Assembly: GCF_023065955.2 (NCBI RefSeq)
Contig: NW_026623100.1
Span: 70,250,727-70,314,726 of the forward strand
DNA: 64,000 nucleotides
Direction: 5' to 3'
Source of the DNA: Ursus arctos
Lineage: Eukaryota; Chordata; Mammalia; Carnivora; Ursidae
Shown here: in pieces, positions 1 to 12,300 of the stretch
Numbering within the stretch: position 1 is the first letter of the stretch
Layout of the letters: each line of letters begins with the position of its first letter
The notes under the pieces: generated by a model
Databases searched by the model: none
Told to the model about the DNA's origin: nothing
The model's input: only the letters and a program-made list of their open reading frames with translations
Program-made: the position numbers and the translations under genes

Positions 1-959
1 GGCCTGCTCCCTTGTCCGCGGGGGATCACCGTGACTCCTGGGATAGCCGACGTCTTCTCCCCGGACAGCCTCCAGCAGGCCCTCAGCGAAGAGTAAACAG
101 GAGAACAATTCAAAGATCTATGGATTGTTCTTTCCGAAGGGACCTCAGGTTTGGGAGCTTTTGCTACATTGTAGAGACTATTAAAAGACTTCAGTCATCC
201 TGCTCCCCACCCCCCAGCACCAGCGGATGGTTAAGCCCCGGGAGGCAAGAACAGCTCATTCCACTGACAGCTCACCTCCTTCTCCACCCAAGTGAAGCAT
301 TATTCATTCCCATTCACAAAGAATTAGTGTCTAATTATTCATTAACCCCTGCTGGCTATTTTATTCCTGGGCGCCAAATCCTCTCCATTCTGGGCCAGGA
401 GTGTGGGTATGACCTCGCTTATAGACCCTTGGTTCACCTGGAGCTTCTGGCAGCGATGTGGCTAACCGGGGCGATCTTTCCCGTCGGAAGGCGACTCATC
501 CCAGCCCTGCATCTCCTGGGGGGGGGGGGGGGGCGAGGGAACTGGTGAGGATCGGCTCTGTGTGTAGCAAGTGGGGATGGCACCTCCCACCAAAGGGCCA
601 GGAAGAGTCAGGATTGGAGGGTGCTGCAGGGGGAGCCTGGGCAGGTCCAGGCTCTGGGGCCCAAGCCAGGGTGGGGAGGGCTGTAAAGGGCCATTTGCCC
701 AGTCCCCTCACTGTTCAGTGGAGAACCTGAGGTCCGAGATGACAGAGGCAAGGCATTTGCCAAAGCTTAAAGGCAAGGAGACAGATTTTGAGAATGTAGA
801 GGCAAGCACTTAAATAAGGGGCTCTAAGAGAACAGACTCCTTCCTCGGAAAAATGTGTATGTGCTCATACACTCCAAAATTTGCATAAATGACAAGGGAG
901 TCAGACTCCTTGAAGTCCATCTTTGTGATCTTAGCTACAAAGTCATGATCTTTACAAAA
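1..959. other. Intergenic, no gene seen
   Basis: I see no coding signature; the open frames are short, overlapping on both strands and have no recognisable domain. It holds an AT-rich, homeobox-like stretch at about 285-370 (several ATTA/TAAT cores), a run of 16 G at 518-533, and a decayed MIR-like piece near 710-765. Confidence 0.6.
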
Positions 960-1720
960 CAAAACGGAAACTTTTGAGTGACAACACCCACCATAAACAA
1001 AGTACAAAGGCAAATGCAAAAGTACAAAAAATACTTGCAACTTCTTTAAAAGAGGGGGTTACTCTCCTAATAAGTAAGGAGCTTCTAAAACTAAAGGAGA
1101 AAGCAACGAACAATCCTATTTTAAAATGGGCAGAATGGCTGTTAAATATATATATTTTTAAACACTACTCAAACGTACCCATCAGAGATGCACATTTAAA
1201 CTACCCGACATACCATTTCTTACCTATTAGCACAAATCTGTAAGTTTGACATCACACCATTTGGGAGAAGCTGCGGCATTTTCAGACTTAGAGGAATGAA
1301 AAATGTTACAACCCCATGGAGGCAAGATCTAGGAAAATTCCATGTGCATTTATCCGTTGTTCCAGCAATCCCACTTAGGGACCTATTCCAAAGATACAAA
1401 AAGACACGGGCATGAAGCTCTCCTTTGCAAAACAATACATAATAGTGAGAGACTGGAACCGACTCAGGTATTCTTTGGCAAGGGGCTAGCTGAATGTACG
1501 TCCCCCCAGTGCAGTATTAGGCAGCTGGAACAAGGAATGAAGACTGTATCTCCAACCACTGCTATTGAGTAATATGTCAGTCATAAGATTAAGTGAAAAC
1601 GCAAGGTGCACTGCTGGGTTTATATTATGCTATTGCTTATCTAAGGAAGGAAGGCTACAAACATACCTCGACTGTGATTTCTGAATTCTCTGAATACCGT
1701 TTCCCACTGAAAGGAACGAG
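960..1720 (+). mobile_element. Ancient L1 fragment (ORF2 3' part)
   Basis: The text follows the 3' part of mammalian L1 ORF2 in order: the segment ending in AAATGGGCAGAATGG near 1123-1138, the AGATGCACATTTAAACTACC block near 1187, the AAGTTTGACATCACACC block near 1241, the CAACCCCATGGAGGCAAGAT block near 1309 and CCAGCAATCCCACTTAGGG near 1363. Many substitutions and indels break the reading frame, so it is an old, dead copy (L1M age class by inference). No target duplication was found. Confidence 0.75.
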
Positions 1721-2405
1721 GGCCACTTGGAGAAATGGCTGATTGCAGATCTGAGGAAGGAAATGCACAAGAGCTTAAAGCTTCTTGTCATACCAAAGCC
1801 GAAATCACTGGGACTGTTTCAGAAGGACTCGAGAGCTAACTTGAACAAGCTCCCACCAGCTGAAAATGAGATAATTTGAGCATAAATGGGGGGGGAAAAC
1901 CCACAATAGATTAAAGCACACCAAAGGTGCTAAACCCATGGCTGGCAGCGCTGATAAAGGACAGCTGTGGAAGTCTTGGGACAGCAGGAACAGAGACTGA
2001 GGGCAGGGACCCACCCAGCACTTTGGCCTAGGAATGACTTGCTCAAGCACTCCATCATCCCAGAGCCTCAGGGCATCGGGCAGGAAGACTCCCATCCTGA
2101 GAGGTATTTCCATTAGACTTCTTTTCACATAACCCAGGTGTTCTCCAGGACCCTTAGGAGTCAACTCCTAGGGGAGGGGACAGCCTTGAGCATATTGTTG
2201 CACCAGGGCTGAGGACAGAGGGGAGCCGATGGAAGACTGAATCGTCCATTGCTGCCCTCACGCCCTTTCTACCACCTCCTTCCTGGACTTGTCCGTGTGG
2301 TCTCCCACCTGGGTCACCACACAGCTTGTAGTGTGTGTGCTCCACCCAGCTTCCCGAGACCCTCCAGGTAGACTTGCCTCCTGATCTTACCCTCACCCTG
2401 GTCAG
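1721..2405. other. Intergenic, no feature recognised
   Basis: No gene or clear repeat is visible. The minus-strand open frames here lack domains, splice context or known similarity. Confidence 0.5.
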
Positions 2406-2417
2406 AACCTCTCAATG

Positions 2418-2620
2418 GGGGCGCCTGGGTGGCGCAGTCGTTAAGCGTCTGCCTTCGGCTCAGGGCGTGATCCCGGCGTTATGGGATCGAGCCCCACATC
2501 AGGCTCCTCTGCTATGAGCCTGCTTCTTCCTCTCCCACTCCCCCTGCTTGTGTTCCCTCTCTCGCTGGCTGTCTCTATCCTGTCGAATAAATAAATAAAA
2601 TCTTTAAAAAAAAAAAAACA
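2418..2620 (+). mobile_element. CAN-SINE, young subfamily
   Basis: Full-length copy: tRNA-Lys-like head GCGCCTGGGTGGCGCAG, GATCGAGCCCCACATCAGG box, CT-rich body, AATAAATAAATAAAATCTTT block and A-tail. It is flanked by an exact 12-bp target duplication, AACCTCTCAATG, at 2406-2417 and 2621-2632. The perfect duplication and good match to sister copies suggest a recent insertion. Confidence 0.97.
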
Positions 2621-2632
2621 AACCTCTCAATG

Positions 2633-4009
2633 TCTCCTCGGCACTCAGCTTCCACAGCCCCCTGCTCGCACACCCTATTCCAGCAATGCCTTCTGCGGGA
2701 AGAAGTCGGGCTTGAATTACAAATGCACCAGAACTGTGACCGGGTCCTCCTCTCAGAGCCCACAGATGCCAGGCCCAGTGCCACCTCGGCACTTTTGTTC
2801 CTCTTGTCCTTCCCCTCTTCAGACACCCGCCCCCACCGCACCTGCTCAAAACTCACTGCAGGGGGAGGGCTGAGTGCCTGCCCCCGCCAACTATAGCCCA
2901 CAGTGCAGCTGGGGGGCTGGTGGTAGTCTGCCTGGCCCGAGGAGGGAGAGGCCCTGCTCTCCCCATTCTGGGGCTCTGCAGCTGCTGCCTAGCAGCTGTG
3001 CCTACTGCCGGGCTCAGGAATGTGCCCAGAACCACCACCACCCCCACCCCCCCGCCCGGCCACAAGTTGAGCCCGGAGAGGGAGCAGCTCCTCTGAGCTC
3101 TCCACCGCCTCGGCCCACATTGCCCTGCCCTCTCATACCCTATCGACCCACCAAGCCTTGCTCCCGGGAGCCAGGGAGTGGAGAGCATTGGTCCAGAAGC
3201 CCATAAATTTCCAGAAGGCCAAGACAAATATTCTCGCTGTAGAAAACAGCATTCTGTGTGCGGAAATTGACAGACGATGTTATCACATTTCAGAGCAGTT
3301 CAGTGCTTCCCGAAGTGTGAGCTCTGTCGCTGGAGGAGGGAAGCATTTGTGCCAACTGTTTGACGAGTTTCCACGGAAGCCACCAAATGCACAAAGCTGC
3401 CTGGGAGCAGCTGGCTTCTCTACCAGATCCCACGTGCGACCCCCTCGAGTTTCCTGCCGACCCCAGAGCAGTGCGTGGCGCCCTGGCCCTGCTCGGTCTC
3501 CTGGCGGGGGTCCCGCCCTGGAACATGCTGGCCTGATCAGCTCCTTTTGCCAGGACATGAGCAGAGCTGGAGGGACACTTCTGCTATCTTCCCTTGGAAC
3601 TGCATTCGTCTTGCCATCCTAATGAGGTGGAAAGAGAATGGGAAGTGAGGGAGAGAGGAGCTCTGTGTATCCGCCTCCCGAATGCCCCCTACCGCCATGC
3701 TGCTCCAAATCTAGAATGTGCCCTCTCACCCTGGAGCAGCAGCCCCTCCCTGAGCCTGCAGCCTGCTGGCATGTCACTGCGGCCTTTGCCGGACACAAAA
3801 GGGATTAGTCTGTCATTCCCAGCACCGCGGGTCACTGGGCGACAACTAGCTCCTCCACCGCAGAAGGAGACCAGGGATCAGGAATTACCAGCTGTTCTTG
3901 CTCCTGAAGATGCCAAAAGGCCCCGTGGGGATTTTCAGTACTCCTCTCTAGAAATAGAAAGTGGGTGTTGAGAGTGTTAGAGTCTCAGGGCCTATCCATT
4001 AACGCAGGG
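2633..4009. other. Intergenic; GC-rich, candidate conserved segment
   Basis: No gene recognised. The stretch at about 3190-3390 is less CT-rich than its flanks and holds STAT-like half sites (TTTCCAGAAGG at 3208, TTTCCACGGAA at 3368). It reads like unique sequence rather than a repeat. Confidence 0.45.
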
Positions 4010-4215
4010 TAATGTTTAAGAGCACAAACTCAGTAGTCAGAATGTGGGGTTCATTTTACATTCACATGCTGTGTGACGTTGGGCAAGTGACTTAACTTCT
4101 CTGTGCTTAGTTTCCTTATCTGTAAAATGGGAACGCTAAGAGTACCTACCGCTTAAGGTTGTCTCAGAACAATTAACATGTTAGTACTTAATGTACTTAG
4201 AATGCCCAGCACACA
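4010..4215 (+). mobile_element. MIR
   Basis: Shows the MIR core: TGTGTGACGTTGGGCAAGTG, then ACTTCTCTGTGC, then TTCCTTATCTGTAAAATGGG, then a tail with GCCCAGCACACAG. Ancient tRNA-derived SINE shared by mammals. Confidence 0.9.
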
Positions 4216-4257
4216 GTTAAGATACAATGTGTTAACTAGCATGGGGTGGGGGTCAGT

Positions 4258-4500
4258 GTAAGAGAAGACACGGGCTCTGATTACCAGAATTTTGATCTTG
4301 GCTCTGTCCCCTTTGAGCTGCGTGACTTTGGGCCAGTTATTAAAGGCTTTGTGCCTCAGTTTTCTCATCTGTAAAAGGGGGATGACCCTAACTAAAAAAG
4401 GGTTAGATGAGCTCATGCTTGCAAAGCGCTCAGAGCAATGCCTGGTATTCTATGAGCTATTTTTACAGTCCCGTTATTGTCATTATTATTGCTATCATTA
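4258..4500 (+). mobile_element. MIR, second copy
   Basis: Core GAGCTGCGTGACTTTGGGCC followed by CTCAGTTTTCTCATCTGTAA and a decayed 3' part with GAGCAATGCCTGG. It lies about 40 bp after the previous MIR in the same orientation, as two separate insertions. Confidence 0.88.
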
Positions 4501-5239
4501 TCATTTCTCAGCTGGGATTACTGACAGGGGCTGCAGGTTGTGACAAGTAGAGATCCCCAGTTTCGCCAGAGCCAGGATTTCGGGGCCCAGAAGACGATGG
4601 CCTGCTTTGGCCCTGGTCTTAGGGACGGGCCACATCCGCTTGACTCTAGGGTCCTCGTTTCCCAGGAGAGCAGATGAGGGACCTGCCCACTGGTCTGTCC
4701 TCCTCGCTGGGTAGGTGTCACCGAGAAGGGTGGCCCAGACCATCACCAACGACACCAGACTCTGGGCCTCGGTAGATGTAGCTTCAAACCGCACCTCTCA
4801 CTTGGCAGCAGCCCTGTGACCCTGGCTGAGCTGCTGAACTTCCTGACCCTGTTTCCCCATCTCCCAGTGGAGGCAGGAACTCCTTCCCTATGGAGCCAGG
4901 GAAACTCCTGGCCCCACCCCCTGTTCGGCAGAAACAGGGCCTTCTCTTCCTGCCACTTTCCCGACCTCTTAACTCTGTCATTTGGGGCCTGCGGAGGCTG
5001 CTAGGAGTTTTGAATTTGGGGGGCGAACACTCATTTCACTTCCCTTTCTCCCTCAGGATCACAAGCCGCAAGCCAGAGTCAATCAGACAAACCTGAAGAG
5101 CCATTTAACTTCCTTGACTGGTATCTCAAAATCCCAAGGAACGGCATTTATGCTGTGATGGGGAGGCTCTATTTCTGATACCCTGCTGTTTTCCCTTACC
5201 CCAAGGGATTTTATTTTAGACCTCTTTTATTACAGACCT
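4501..5239. other. Intergenic with a short MIR piece
   Basis: A MIR fragment (plus) at about 4780-4865 is recognised by CCTGTGACCCTGGCTGAGCT and CCTGTTTCCCCATCTCCC. Nothing else is recognised. Confidence 0.5.
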
Positions 5240-5940
5240 TTCTTCTATGCATTTGCAAATATGCATTACTTTCCTGCAATGGGGCCTACTCTCTAGACGA
5301 TTCTCGGACATCCCACTTGCGCCTAACAAGCTGTCTTCAGTCCACACGGAGCTTCTCCTGCTTTTAATGGCTGCAGATTATCCATTTGTGTGGATGGACA
5401 ATTTGTGCTGCGTCTCCTCTGTTGTTAAGCATCTAGATGTTTCCAAAGTCTTACTTTTATGAACATTTGCGTTTGTGTCTCTGTGCACGGGCGTAAGCAT
5501 TTTGGTGAGTGCTTCCCAGGAATGGAATTCCTAGGCCAAAGGATTGAAAGAGCCACACTTACCCCACGCTCAATCTCCTTTCCCTCCTTTATTTTCATTC
5601 ATAGCATTTACTACTAATTCCAGGATAGACTTATTTGTGTATTCTCTGCTTTTCCCACGAAAATAAAAACTTCACGGGAGCAGAGACCTTATCTTTCTGA
5701 CTTACTGCTGTATCCCCAACACCTAGAATAGTGCCCAGCTCGGAGTGAGGACTCGATAAATATTTGTTGAAGGAAGGAATGGATGAAAAGACATGTACAT
5801 TTTCAATGTTGATGGGTGTTGCCAAGTTATTTTCCAAAATAATTCATACTCTACCAAGAGAGGAAGAGACTGTTCCCCACACCCTTAGCAACAGTGAACA
5901 TTATCAACTTTTCAAGTAACTGTTCCCATCTACTAGGGGG
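5240..5940 (-). mobile_element. Old L1 3' fragment, split by L2
   Basis: Antisense of an old L1 in two pieces, about 5240-5560 and 5790-5940. The first ends at AATGGAATTCCTAGGCCAAA and the second resumes with ACATGTACATTTTCAATGTT, which are neighbours in the L1 text. An L2 end lies between them. Highly diverged. Confidence 0.6.
5565..5785 (+). mobile_element. L2 3' end
   Basis: Typical L2 tail: GGGAGCAGAGACCTTATCTT, TATCCCCAACACCTAGAA, GTGCCCAGCTCGG, GATAAATATTTGTTGAAGGA and a GGAATGGATGAA tail. It sits inside the old L1 text. Confidence 0.82.
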
Positions 5941-6989
5941 AAAATGTTATCTCCTCATTCACACCACTGTTCTATCGATGCCTCCTGAGTCATGCCTGGC
6001 CTCTCATGGTGACGGAGCCAGACTGCTTGGAGAAGCTGTTTGTTTGCAGTAAACGTGCAGAGAGCCGCAGACTGAGGCATGCAGAGTGCTGGGGTACGCG
6101 GGAGCAGGGGACAGGGCAGTGGGGAGGGCTCTGGACAACGTCACGGTCACTGCCACAGCAGCTGTGGGTGAATGACCACAGCTGGTCCGCAACTCGAGGC
6201 AGAGGAAAAGCTGCCCCGGGCCCTCCAGAGAGGACCCCGAGGGAGCTGAAGGGCAGGACCGGCCCCCCATCAAAGGGGACCGCATGTGGGCAGGAGGCAG
6301 CCTGGCCCCGGTCAGGCCCCACCCTCACAGAGGAATCAGAGGGACCAGAGTGCCCAGCCCCAACGAGCTCTGAGTCATTGACCTTCATCTTCAAAGGGTC
6401 CTTACCGGAGACTCTGATTCTCCCCTCCCTGAGGGGCTGGTGTGACCACGAGTGTCTCAAAGCCTTTATTCTCATTCCGGGCCATCCTCCTTGACCCCTC
6501 TGTTTGTCACAGCGGCTCCCAGAGGAGGGGCAGCTTCTCCAGGCTTCGGGGCTTCAAAACAGAAACATTTCGAGCATTGAGTAACCCTGCACCTCTTCCA
6601 CAGGATGCCTGCGGGGGCTCCCAGGGCCTGTCTCCTGACACCCCTGCCCCGGGGGAGCCGCGGGTTTGGAGCCTGGATGTGATCCGCACCACTGACCTGG
6701 TTTCTTCAACCTGTCTGTACTGCGGGAAGGACCGTATAGTCCTAGTTTAGAAGAGACCTAAGAGATACAATGACTTGTGGACCTGCTTGAGTTCTCGTTT
6801 AAGTAAACCAACCACAGCAGACATTGTTATGACCACTGCAGAAGTTAGAATACAGACTGTCAGGCAATCGCACAGAGTTGTTCATTTCTTTGGGTGCAAC
6901 AGTGATATTTTGGTTATGTACAAAACTCTTATTTTTTAGAGATGCAGAGTGAAGTATTCAGGGTGAAATATATGTCAGTAGTTTGCTTT
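5941..6989. other. Intergenic, no feature recognised
   Basis: Moderately GC-rich with long but overlapping open frames on both strands at 6004-6494. Base composition, not selection, explains them; none has a domain or homolog I recognise. Confidence 0.5.
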
Positions 6990-7003
6990 GAAATACGTAA
7001 GCG

Positions 7004-7214
7004 GGGGCGCCTGGGTGGCACAGTGGTTGGGCGCCTGCCTTCGGCTCAGGGCGTGATCCCGGCGATCTGGGATCGAGCCCCACATCAGGCTCTTCTGCTA
7101 TGAGCCTGCTTCGTCCTCTCCCACTCCCCCTGCTTGTGTTCCCTCTCTCGCTGGCTGTCTCTATCTCTGTCGAATAAATAAATAAAATCTTTAAAAAAAA
7201 AAAAAAGAAAGAAA
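7004..7214 (+). mobile_element. CAN-SINE, young subfamily
   Basis: Full-length copy with head GCGCCTGGGTGGCACAG, CT-rich body and an A-tail that ends in GAAAGAAA. Exact 14-bp target duplication GAAATACGTAAGCG at 6990-7003 and 7215-7228. Confidence 0.97.
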
Positions 7215-7228
7215 GAAATACGTAAGCG

Positions 7229-8189
7229 AAATGTAGAAGGAACAAATAGACCAGACCGTTTAATCACTGGTGATCTAGGGAACAGGTACAAGGGGTCTTT
7301 TACAGCATCCTCTCGATTTTGCCGTATGTGTAACTGTTTTCAGAATAAAAATTTGAAAATCGAAAGAAGAGAAAGGGGAGTGGGAGGGGAAAGAATGAGC
7401 CTGGAGCTGCACACACAGAGCCTGGGGTCGCATCTGTCACTGAGCACAGTGAGAACCCACCCAGGAACCTCAGACAGCAGCGCTGATCAAAAGAAGCCTC
7501 TGGATAGGGTTGCCTATTCCTCTCCATGTCGTGAGTAAGCACTTGGAATTTGGAAGTGTCCTTCCAAGACGGGCCTAGTTTCCAGGACTGCAGAGCTGGG
7601 ATAGGGTCTCACTGACTTACAGCAGAGTCAGAACTCTCCCGGGGAGACAGGGGGACACCCCAAAGTCGGCCTCAGAGTCACCCATCCTGAGGATCCGAGG
7701 TCCTCGTATTGACAGGCTGTTCCCCGTTTGGCCCGCCTGGCAGTGGCCTGCCACGGCTGTCTGAGAGCTGACAGCCGGCAGGAATGGGAGCACAGTCCCA
7801 TTCGACTGCTTGTTTCCAGCAGCCCCAGCCAGGCACGTGATACAGGAGGTGGCGCCTTCACCTGTCCGGCATCGATGTGGGGCAGAGAAATGGAGGACCT
7901 GGCCCAGCAGGCCCCCCAGGAAGGCAGAGCCTACACCATGTGCAATGCAGCCAAGCATGAGCTAGCCTGTCTGTGTTCGCAAAAGCTGAGACAACCCGAC
8001 ACTTCTCAGAGGTCAGAATTGGCCCGTGTGAGCACAGGGGAAGTCATCTGCAGATCCCACCACAGAAGCAGGCTTGCCAAGCTGAGTCTTTACAGGAAAA
8101 GCTGGGGTCCCCCCCCACCCACCAGGCCCCAGGCTTAGAGCCTCCCGGAAAGAGGATGAGACATACTTCGCCCACCTTTTTTTCATAGA
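7229..8189. other. Intergenic
   Basis: No gene recognised. The A-rich stretch near 7340-7370 (CAGAATAAAAATTTGAAAAT) could be the end of an old LINE, but it is too short to name. Confidence 0.45.
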
Positions 8190-8780
8190 CTACTTTTTTA
8201 GAGCAGCAAAAATGAGAGGAAGGTACAGAGATCTCATGGATCGCTGGTCCCCACACAGACCCAGCCTCCCCCCCACCCGTCAACATGATCAGCGTGATCC
8301 GCCGGTTACAGTTGATGACACGTCAGTATCACGCAAATCCCGGGGTTTACTTGGGGTCATTCTTGGTGGTGCACGTTCTGTGGGTTTTCACAGATGTAGA
8401 ATGACATGTATCCGTCACTACAGTATCATACACGGTAAGTTTGCAGCCCTAAAAATCCTCTCTGTTCTGCCTGTTCATTGCACCCCCAACCCAAACCCTG
8501 GCAACCACTGATCTTTTTACTGTCTTCATAGTTTTGCCTTTACAGAATGTCATAGGGTTGAAATCATATAGTGTATAGCCTTTTCAGGGGGGCTTTTCTT
8601 CACTTGGTAATACTCACTCAGGGTTCCTCCATGTGTTTTCATGGCTTGAGAGCTCATTTCTTTTTAGTGTTGAACAGTGTTCCGTTGTCTGGATGAACCA
8701 CAGTTTATGTATCCATTCTCCTACTGGAAGACGTCTTGGCGCACACTCCGGCCCACCAGTCCCTCTCCAACACTCCCGTA
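8190..8780 (-). mobile_element. Old L1 3' end, antisense
   Basis: On the plus strand it begins at a T-rich end, then GAGAGGAAGGTACAGAGATC (8214), CCGTCACTACAGTATCATAC (8411), CCTGGCAACCACTGATCTTT (8497), TTTTGCCTTTACAGAATGTC (8532) and TTGTCTGGATGAACCACAGT (8684). Read on the minus strand this is ORF2 C-terminus followed by the 3'UTR of an L1MA-like element. Decayed, no intact frame. Confidence 0.78.
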
Positions 8781-9151
8781 AGCTGGCCTGGGCCTCGATG
8801 TCTACAGGGTGGACAGTTCGAGTTCCACAGGGGTCTCTGTACAAAGAGCCTGGAGATTAGTGAGAGATTTCAGAGGTGAGGATAATGAGTTCCATCCACT
8901 CAAAAAAACATTCACTGAGCGCCTACTTACTGCTGTGACCCTCAGGCTGAGGGTCATAGAGATGAATAGATCATGGGGGCCCTGCCCAGAGTGTCCCACA
9001 GCCCAAGGAAAGGACAGAGCCAGGCTCAGACCATTCCAGCCCAGTATAGGAGAATCAAAGCCCAGGGCTCCGTTCTGCAGGGTGTGGCAGAGCAGGGTAC
9101 CTCCGCACGTGACCAACATGGGCTGGCAGGCCCCTGGGGAGAGCTAACAGC
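8781..9151. other. Intergenic
   Basis: Contains a weak ancient-repeat-like phrase near 8905-8990 (ACTCAAAAAAACATTCACTG, CACTGAGCGCCTACTTACTG). No gene. Confidence 0.4.
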
Positions 9152-9342
9152 ACAGAGCAGTTATTCTCAGGGTGTGGTCCCCAGACCACCAGCAGCAGCA
9201 GTCCCCGGGAACTTATTAAAAATGCAAATTCCCGGGTCCTGCCCCAAACCTACTGAATCAGAAACTGAGGATGGAGCCCAGCAAACTTATCTTAACAAGC
9301 CCTCCAATGGATTCTGATGCATGTTAAAGTGTGAGAACTGTT
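9152..9342 (+). mobile_element. MER5A-type hAT element
   Basis: Nearly complete nonautonomous hAT-Charlie copy: TTATTCTCAGGGTGTGGTCC, then AAAATGCAAATTCCCGGG, CCTACTGAATCAGAAACTGA, TTAACAAGCCCTCCAATGGA and the inverted end GTGTGAGAACTGTTGG. Confidence 0.88.
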
Positions 9343-12300
9343 GGCACAGAGAGAGAGGAGAGACCCAGGGCCCTGCAAGGAAACGGCAGAGATGAGTTTC
9401 ACCTTCCTGGGGTGGGCAACCAGGGAGTTTTGAGGAGACAGATTTCCGTTTGAGGGGAAAAGGAATTCTCCATCTGACAGCTGCTCAGCAGTGAACCCAA
9501 AAGCCATGGTCACGGTGAATTCCTCTTTCTGGAAGTTTGGAACACAGGCTGGGTTTATTAGCCAATATTTGGGGTTCTGGTACCAATTCCAAGGTGGGTG
9601 GGTCTCCCCTACCACGAACAAGCAAATCTCCAGACACTAGCTGGGTGTCCTACAAGTCCGCTCAGTTCTGATTCTATCTACCTGAAAACAGCATCGGGTC
9701 CACTTGTAGGGCTCAGTCCTACAGGACAGTCCCGCCTTCAGACACCAGCTGCAGCCCCAGCCTGTCACCTGTGCTTCCGACTGACCACCTATAGATCGGA
9801 GGCTTTAGTGACCCCCTCTTTGGGTTCAATTAATTTGGTAGAGTGACTCACAGAACTCAGAAAAACATTTTACTTCCTAGATAACCGGTTTATCACAAAA
9901 GGATGTAACTGGGGAACAGCCATGGAAAAGATGCATTGCGCAAGGGGTGGGGAAAGGGTACAGAGGCTCCATGCTGTCCCGGAGCACCGCTCTCCCTGAA
10001 CCTCCACGTTCACCAGCGCAGAAGCTGTCTGCACCCCATTCTTTCAGGGTTTCTTGGAGGCCTTGTTACATGGGCATGACGGATTAAATTGGCGACTGAC
10101 CTCCATCTGAAGCCCTTCCCTCCACCCAGGAGGCTGGGGAGCAGGACTGAAAGTCCCAGGCCTGTAGTCGGGTTGGCTCCCCTGGCAACCAGCCCCCACC
10201 CCTAGGTGTGGCCCAAAAGTCGCCTCATTGACAGAACATCTTTCGGGTTCACATCACTTAGGAAATTCCACGGAATTTAGGAGCTCTGTGTCAGAAATGG
10301 AACGAAGACCAAATACATGCATTTCTTATTAGAAATCACAACATCACAGCCAGGACAGGCGAAAGTATATGACGGTAACACACGCCCCCCAGTCTCAGTC
10401 AAGTTTCTTTCGCGCTTACGCAAAGGCTGCTGTGTAGCTCGGGCCTCTTCAGACCCTGACCTCTGTGATGGTCTGGATGACCCAGCGGCTCTGTTATCTC
10501 CTCACAAACCTGCCTGCATCAAAGCTGAGAGGGAAACACAGAGAGGGAGAGATGCCTCCCAGCAGAATCCGACACGTGTGGCTTTTGCTCGTATGTCACA
10601 GGTGAGAAATGCCACTCTGCCCGTCCTCACTGCAAAGGGACTGCAAAGGGGGGCCACCCACGGATCCAGGGAGGAAAGGAGAAGCGCTGGGAACATCTAC
10701 CACAAGGAAAAGCTTCCTCCCGAGGAGATAGCAGGAGAGGAAAGCAGGCAGACAGGGCCGCTGTGCTGGAAAGAAGGTAGATTTCTTTAAAAATCTTTTC
10801 CGAACTTGAGGTTCTATTTATCTCTAATTCTTCGATTCTGAGAATGCTTTAAATTGCCAAGGCGTTCTATTTCCAAGAGGTTCTAGGATTCCGGGAAAGT
10901 TTACTCATCATTCAGCTGGTAACACCAACACCATATCACAGGGCCCTGGAGGCTGGGCGTAGGGAACGCAGGGCGCCTCCAGGCAGGGCAGGGTGCAGTG
11001 AGTGAGGCCCTGGGCCCGAAAGGAAAGCGCACAGGGTCCGGCACACCTGACCAGGCCTGGCCGGGGTCTGGGGCTAGGGCTACGAGCATGCAGACATGTC
11101 CAGAGCAGGAATCAGCCTTCTCCCAGGTCCGGCTGAGGAAGAACAAATCACAGCCATCTCTGGAAACAGAAAAGAAGAATGGGGTCAATCCCACGTCCCT
11201 GGCCCTGTTCCAGCCCATGATTCAGGGGTTGTGGAGCGGGGCAGCAGCTGCCACGGGGCCAAGTGCATAGTGCCAACATCATGCCAACCATTAGAATACT
11301 ACCCCTCAACCCCACCCCCACCCCTGCCCCCCATCCCTTCAGGGCAGCACCCTCAACTGCACCAAGGGCACAGCAAACTCAGGGAGGGAAGCACCCTGGG
11401 GCACGGGGTGGGGGTGGGGCAGGGGTCCTCCTTGCAGCAATCTGGAAGGAGGCTGGGGAGGCAGGGAGCAAGTGGGGAAGAAGGGCAAGGTTGAGCCAGT
11501 CTGTAAGCTCCTCTCCTCCCACCATCTCATGAGAAGGAGGGGGTCACCCCTCGCCCAGCTCTGCTCAGCCCCTGGCTGCACTGTGTGCCCCCTTACCAGC
11601 CTATTTTAGTTAAGATGTCAGCATTATGGGAGCTCCCCCAGAGAAGACCCTAATGGGGTCAGGGCCCCAGCACTGACTCAGAATGTGGCTTCTTTCTCCT
11701 GGGGACAGATGGGACTGATGGCCATTGTTCTTAGGCTCGATATGTTAAGTCACTGTGTGCTTTGCTGAAAGATAAATTGCATATCTGCCCCGAGGGAGAA
11801 TGAATCACATCGATAATTCCCTTGCTTAAAGCCCATTTATTTAGGATCCTGCTCGAGGTTGTTTTTTAATAGATAGATTAGGGAGTAATTCAAGAAAGAC
11901 AAAAGGGCACAGTAATTGGGTTTCCCCTTGGCCTACAAATTTTGTCCTCAGAGAAGTAATAAAAAGGACTAGGGCTAGGGCTCTCCTTGGTTTGCTCAAA
12001 CTGTTGCCTAGAAGTTTTAAAATGACAAGAGAGAGAGAGACAAAGAAAGAGACAGAGAGCACAGTCCTACAGCCCAGTGTGAGGCCCTCGGGCATCCACT
12101 CAACCCCTAAGCCAAGCCAACAGGAAACTTGGGCCGCAGTGGGGGAGAAGAGGCAGGCTGACTCATGGAGACAGAGCAGGGCCCTGTTGCCCCGTGCTGC
12201 CCTGGGCTGCACCCCCAATTGTACTGCCCCTTTCGAATCTCAGAAGTATTCTGCAGGCTGCCTGTGCCCCCAGGTCCCAGGGTCCCACAACTCACACTCA

